Shown piece after piece: positions 59,407 to 64,000 of a stretch of DNA of 64,000 nt; within the stretch, counting starts at the first letter, position 1, and each line of letters opens with the position of its first letter. The notes under the pieces were generated by a model. It was not told where the DNA came from and searched no databases. It saw only the letters and a program-made list of their open reading frames with translations. Both the position numbers and the translations under genes were made by a program. Source of the DNA: Theobroma cacao (lineage: Eukaryota > Streptophyta > Magnoliopsida > Malvales > Malvaceae); NCBI RefSeq assembly GCF_000208745.1, contig NC_030851.1:38915820-38979819 (forward strand). The letters are read 5' to 3'.

Positions 59407-59598
59407 ATGAAGGGCAGGAAAGAAAGTCGAGCCTCATCATTCCTGAGATCAATATTCTTCCTTTCATGGCTTCCGGTATTTGATGAAGATGAAGATGTGA
59501 AGAAGACGAAGGTTGCAGCGGCGCCAACAGGGCCAGAGGCCACCATGGTAGCTGCAGCCAAGCATTTCTCGACTGCACACAAAGTGCGATTAATTTAG
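59407..59598 (+). CDS. Candidate small protein of 63 residues, unknown function
   Basis: Open frame MKGRKESRASSFLRSIFFLS, continuing through an acidic stretch FDEDEDVKKTK to an Ala-rich part and ending KVRLI. It has protein-like composition: a basic start, a hydrophobic patch WLP, then an acidic cluster. It is preceded at the right distance by a good TATA box, and its start is the first ATG downstream of the expected transcription start. I do not recognise the family. Without transcript or homology data it may still be fortuitous. Confidence 0.4.
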   Translation: MKGRKESRASSFLRSIFFLSWLPVFDEDEDVKKTKVAAAPTGPEATMVAAAKHFSTAHKVRLI

Positions 59599-61900
59599 TA
59601 TAATTAATAAGATTGTTTCCCAGATTCCGTAAACATATATCTTACCGTACAGGCTGTGTTCATTTACTCAATTTTTTAAATCTAAATGAAGTGATTTTCT
59701 CCTCTCTATATATAGTAAATTCCATCTGAATTTCTGATTGAGGTCATACATATATAGCCTATTGCTATGTCATCATGCTGTTTGGCAAGCAAGAAAATAT
59801 CGATTGAATCATTGAAATACCAACTCTTGTTGAATTTATTCTGGTATTATCATAACATTACATGACCGTAGGAAACGCTTGTTGAAGCTTGTTTATATGC
59901 CCAAAAAATCAGTAAAGAAAGTCAAATTAATTAAGAGAAGATAGTGAAATCTGTGATAAATAAACAGGATATTTGCAAAAGTTGTAGGAAACCAAAAAGC
60001 AAGGACAAGAAAATTGCAATTCATTTACAATTTGATCGAGTTGATTATACCCAAAATCCATTTTCCTATGTATAACCTTGCAGTTTGGCTACTTCAGCTT
60101 CTTCTTCATATGATCACGTCCTTGTCTTTTTTCTCCTGAAAGGTCAACCTTTCATGGAACTGCAGAAAATAAACGAGAAAAACGGCATGCAATGAAATGA
60201 TTGACTGAAAACACACACACACACACATATATATAATATTAGAATACTGCTATTGGCCGGTTTTCTACTTGATCTCTTCTCCTTAGCCACGACAAATACT
60301 GTATAGATGCATCTCTGCATGGCTATCTCTGTGGAGAAAAATTATTCAATATATTCTAAAAAAAAAGAAATTATTGAACTGGTGGAAAATGAAAGATATT
60401 GATTGTAAGTTAGATATCGGTTCTAAAATTTTAACCATGTTCGTGTTTGATTCTCTGTTAAGTTAGGGCATCCTGACCAAATAAATAAGATAAGAATCTT
60501 TTCATCTATTATGGATTCGTTTTATGTTAGATACTCATGTTACTTTTACCAGACATTTCGATCCATTTTCCATCCTTGTCCGCCAGAATCTCTCCCCCCC
60601 CCTATTACCTTCTTGTTCATGGCGTCGCTGTTCTTCTTCGGATTCGTAAAAAAGAGATGGAAGTTCCCCTACCTCCAGCTCAAAACACACTTGCTTATCC
60701 TAGAGGCCTCCTGCCTTTTCATCGATATCTTTGTGAAATTCTAGTAGACTTTAAACTGTGAAATTGCCTGAAAATACAGTTGCAGTGAAGTCAAATGAAC
60801 TTCATTTTCAGGGTTCTAACACAAGGAGACAATCTTAAAGAGAAGGTAGTATGGGCTGCAGCAAAATAATGGCAAGATGAAAGAGGAGGAAATGATGTAG
60901 CCACATCAAAGCATACATTGAAGAAAAGCTGGGCTTGTACCAAAGACTATAAAAGGCTGTAGCCATGTGATCAATGTGAGTTTGAGTCTCATTCTACTCT
61001 GTCACGTGAACCCCACAAAGGCCCACTCCTCCACAAAACTATGCCAAGGAAGGCAGGATGCTCTCCCTCAAAAATAATTTCTCTTAATTTTGTTTTAGTG
61101 TGAGGTCAATTTAATACTTCTTCTTTTAGGGTTTTTTGTTTTAAACAAAAAAAAAAGGATTGTCTATATTTGCTATTAATTAGTAGATAGACAATTAAAA
61201 TAAGAAAATATAAACAAAAGAAATTTGATATTTTGCTTCGATTAAATCTAGAATCAATAATTTAATTATGAGATCTTGAGAAAAATTGTGAACATTAGTT
61301 TGGTAATATATAAATAAAATATACTAAAATGAAAAATAATTTTTAAAATTAATAAATCATTTGAAGAAAGGTAGAGTAATATTAATATAAGGTTTGTAAC
61401 ATTTTATTTTACGTCAATTATGTAATTGGTTTATCTTGATTATGATTTTGTTATGAGTTTATATCTTCAATTCAAAAGATTCCGATTCAATCGAAAAAAC
61501 TCTTATTTATATATCCAAATATTTTTATTTTTATCAGATTCGTGATACTAAAATACTTTTTTTGTTTTCTAATATATATAAAACAATTTTTCTATATTTT
61601 TCTCAGGCTTGTTGGGCCCACGTAACGTGAAGGACAAATTAAGGCCATATTTAAGTAAACCTCACGGGAAAGCGGTGAAGTCACCCACATCTCATCTCTT
61701 TCTCCACTTCCTCCAGACAAAAAAAAAAAAAAAATAAGCAGCCAAAGAGGCAGAAATTAGTTTAACCACACTGCTGTTCTCGCCGGGAACCAACCAACCA
61801 AGGAAACTCCATATTTTCCTTCCCACTTCTTCTCCAATTCCTAACCTTTTTTCTTCCTTTATCTATCAATCTTAAAAGTTCTCCTTTTTTTTTTTGAATC
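59599..61900. other. Intergenic region and BIM2-like promoter
   Basis: Contains an AC/AT microsatellite near 60211-60236 and a short open frame at 60511-60744 that I do not recognise. From about 61700 onward a CT-rich sequence probably represents the 5'UTR of the bHLH gene. Nothing else was supported. Confidence 0.4.
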
Positions 61901-61970
61901 TTTACCTGTGTTGGTTTCTTTCTATAGTATATATATACTTTTGTTTGTGACGTCTGGAGAAGGAAAAGAA

Positions 61971-63313
61971 ATGAGAACGGGAAAGGGAAGTCAAGAGGAG
62001 GAAGAGTACGAGGAAGAAGAGTTTGGTTCCAAGAAACAAGGGCCTTCTTCTAATCAAACTATGTCTGTCAACGCCACTAACAACATCAACAACACCAATA
62101 AAGGTATAGTATTAGATTGGATCCCACTCTTTAACCCAGATCCCTCTTTTGCTTTTCTTCCTTATGATATTTCTACGTGATTGGATATTAAAGGGTACTT
62201 TTTTTCTTCTTTTGTTGAATTTGGAATTCTGGGTATTTTTTTTTGTTCCTCGGTTTGTTATATTTTTCCCCTATCTTTTTTTGTTTTCCTTGGGGCGTGG
62301 AAGCAGATGGGAAGAACAGTGATAAGGCTAACGCTATACGATCAAAACACTCTGTCACGGAGCAGAGGAGGAGGAGTAAGATTAATGAAAGGTATCTTCT
62401 TTTCTTTTCTTCCAGTTTCTATGTCCATCTCTTATTATATCATTATTATTATTTTTGGAAATTAGTAATTTTTTAGTCATACCCTTTAAGCAATTCTATA
62501 TGATTGTCAAGTTATGAGTTCTGGTAATTGCATAAACCATTGATTGTAATGGCTTGTGATAGGTTGAGTCTAATAAAGTTTTGAACTTTATTAGCTTTGG
62601 CTTACTTTTAATGGGTAAATATGACTATTGAAAAGGAAATGGATTGTCTAGCTAACTGACTGTATTGTGAATTGATGATGATTCTACTGAACTTTAGTCG
62701 AAGACTTCTCTTTTTGTGTAAAGCTATTCAATTGTGTTAGGAACTGGAGGTGCAGGTGAAGTGTTCAAGAGAATGGTTAAGCTTAGTTCAAAATGTTTAC
62801 TTGAAATGGCACCTGAAGTTAAGATGTTATTGGTCATGTTGTGGTGGCATATATAAAATAGGGGACTGAAGAATGTTTGCTTGTTCCTTTGCTTGCATTA
62901 GGCCTTGGAACCAAAATTTAAGTGCTGTTGAGTTCCTGCAGATGTTCTCTGAATTCAAGAGAGGTTGTGAGAAGATGATGCTTGCTTAACTTTGTCAATA
63001 GTAATACTGATAAAATTTCTGATGCTTTCAGATTTCAAATATTGAGAGATCTAATACCGAACACTGATCAAAAGAGAGATACTGCTTCATTCCTACTAGA
63101 GGTATGTCATGAATCTGGAAATGAAAAATTTTCATATAAATTATTTATCTATCTAGTATTTAATTTTTAAGAAAATTCTACTTCAAATTTGTTGATTGAA
63201 TCTATGTTCTTCTGCAGGTGATAGAGTATGTCCAATTTTTACAGGAGAAGGTTCAAAAATATGAGGGTTCATACCAGGGGTGGAGTTCTGAGCCCACGAA
63301 ATTAATGCCATGG
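61971..63313 (+). CDS. BIM2: BIM2-like bHLH transcription factor, 5' part
   Basis: BES1-interacting Myc-like protein, a nuclear bHLH factor that cooperates with BES1 in brassinosteroid-responsive transcription at E-boxes. Exons in the window: 61971-62103, 62307-62391, 63032-63101, 63218-63313, totalling 128 codons in frame; the gene continues beyond 64000. [20 protein letters not shown] is the typical BIM2 start. The basic region is [20 protein letters not shown] with the His-Glu-Arg DNA-contact pattern (H, E, R), followed by [20 protein letters not shown] and helix 2 [20 protein letters not shown], then [15 protein letters not shown]. The long second intron (62392-63031) has no coding signal. 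Close to BIM2 rather than BIM1, which has a much longer N-terminus. Confidence 0.94.
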
Positions 63314-64000
63314 GTATGTATTCATACTGGATGCTTTCTGCCTATGGGGTTTAAGTAATATGTTATTTTTGTGGCTTAAGCAGTTCATTTGTAGTTTTAA
63401 AAGACATGTTCATGATGAAGTGTGTATATATCCAGAAATAAATTGATCCGTTACAATGATGCTATTGAAATAGAAAAAACCTCTATGTTAGCCTTTGGTA
63501 TATCTGATAAACTTTGCCAAACTGTCTATACAGATGCCTCAGCCACTTGTATTTCTGACACATTTAAACGTATTGCTGTAGTTTATGGATTAGCTAGCAC
63601 AAAAGCATGATTAGTGTCTATCCTCTTTGTTAAGCTATTAGGTATTTTATGATTTTAAATTTTTTAAATTATTATCTCTGATGGCAAGTTGAGTTACATT
63701 AGGCTTGTTAATGATGTACATGATATTTTGCTGGGCTTATTTCTGGTTTCTGCGATATGCGTAAAATTTTGGGATGAGCAAACAATTGCTTAAGCAATTG
63801 TATTTATGTGTTGCAGCATTTTTTGTTGAAGTAGGACATAATGTACTTGATTTATTTGTTTGTATATTACTGATTATAAAATCCATATCAATTATTTCAA
63901 TAATTTAATGTGTGAGAGTATCTAGCTATCTATATGGTGCTAGTCCTTATATGCCTACTATGAAATAAATTGTATTATTATTTGTTAATTGGTTGTAGTA
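63314..64000 (+). other. Intron of the BIM2-like gene running off the window
   Basis: AT-rich sequence after the GT donor at 63314. I could not identify the next exon, which should begin with an Arg-rich continuation of MPW. The open frame at 63422-63610 does not resemble BIM2 and is probably noise. Confidence 0.5.

Noticed and set aside
1..64000. CRISPR arrays, bacterial operons, rRNA genes or viral insertions.
   Set aside because: None seen; the window is typical plant nuclear DNA with introns and dispersed repeats.

Overview
The window is nuclear DNA from a flowering plant, most likely a eudicot. It is AT-rich, its genes have short exons bounded by GT/AG introns, and every recognisable protein is plant-type: a chloroplast HSP90, a phage-type organellar RNA polymerase, a P-class PPR protein, UGT89-type glycosyltransferases, an RGF/GOLVEN peptide precursor and a BIM-type bHLH factor. 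From memory, the protein flavour suggests a rosid, perhaps Malvaceae, but the species cannot be fixed from sequence alone.

Layout. The 5' edge (about 0.1-5.7 kb, minus strand) is the first two thirds of RPOT1, a mitochondrial T7-like RNA polymerase; its 3' end lies outside the window, and one intron holds a solo LTR. Next come a berberine-bridge-enzyme-like FAD oxidase (7.8-9.4 kb, minus) between two related TIR-type elements, a UGT89A-like glycosyltransferase (11.4-12.8 kb, minus), chloroplast HSP90 (HSP90.5 type, 13.4-19.4 kb, minus, 19 exons reconstructed) and an ABHD17-like alpha/beta hydrolase (21.7-23.8 kb, minus). Then follow an RGF/GLV/CLEL peptide hormone precursor (28.4-28.9 kb, plus), a second UGT89A-like gene (30.1-31.6 kb, plus), a PPR gene (34.4-37.2 kb, minus), a TAG-family DNA glycosylase (40.0-42.7 kb, plus, with a GC-AG intron) and a type II PI4K gamma kinase (46.8-48.7 kb, minus, with a 5'UTR intron). 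A gene-poor AT-rich tract with MITE-like repeats covers 50-59 kb. A candidate 63-codon gene sits at 59.4 kb, and the 5' part of a BIM2-like bHLH gene runs off the right edge.

How the genes relate. This is ordinary eukaryotic gene territory, not an operon or defence island. The order hydrolase, RGF peptide, PPR, DNA glycosylase, PI4K gamma matches, as far as I recall, Arabidopsis At1g13610-At1g13640. RPOT1 and BIM2 are near neighbours at At1g68990/At1g69010. The window may therefore preserve an older gene order that Arabidopsis split between duplicated blocks. I did not find a convincing undescribed biological system. The most useful observations are the solo LTR with its duplication, the paired TIR elements with different interiors, the 30-bp coding minisatellite in the hydrolase tail, the PSPG Cys-to-Ser change in one UGT, and the GC-AG intron.
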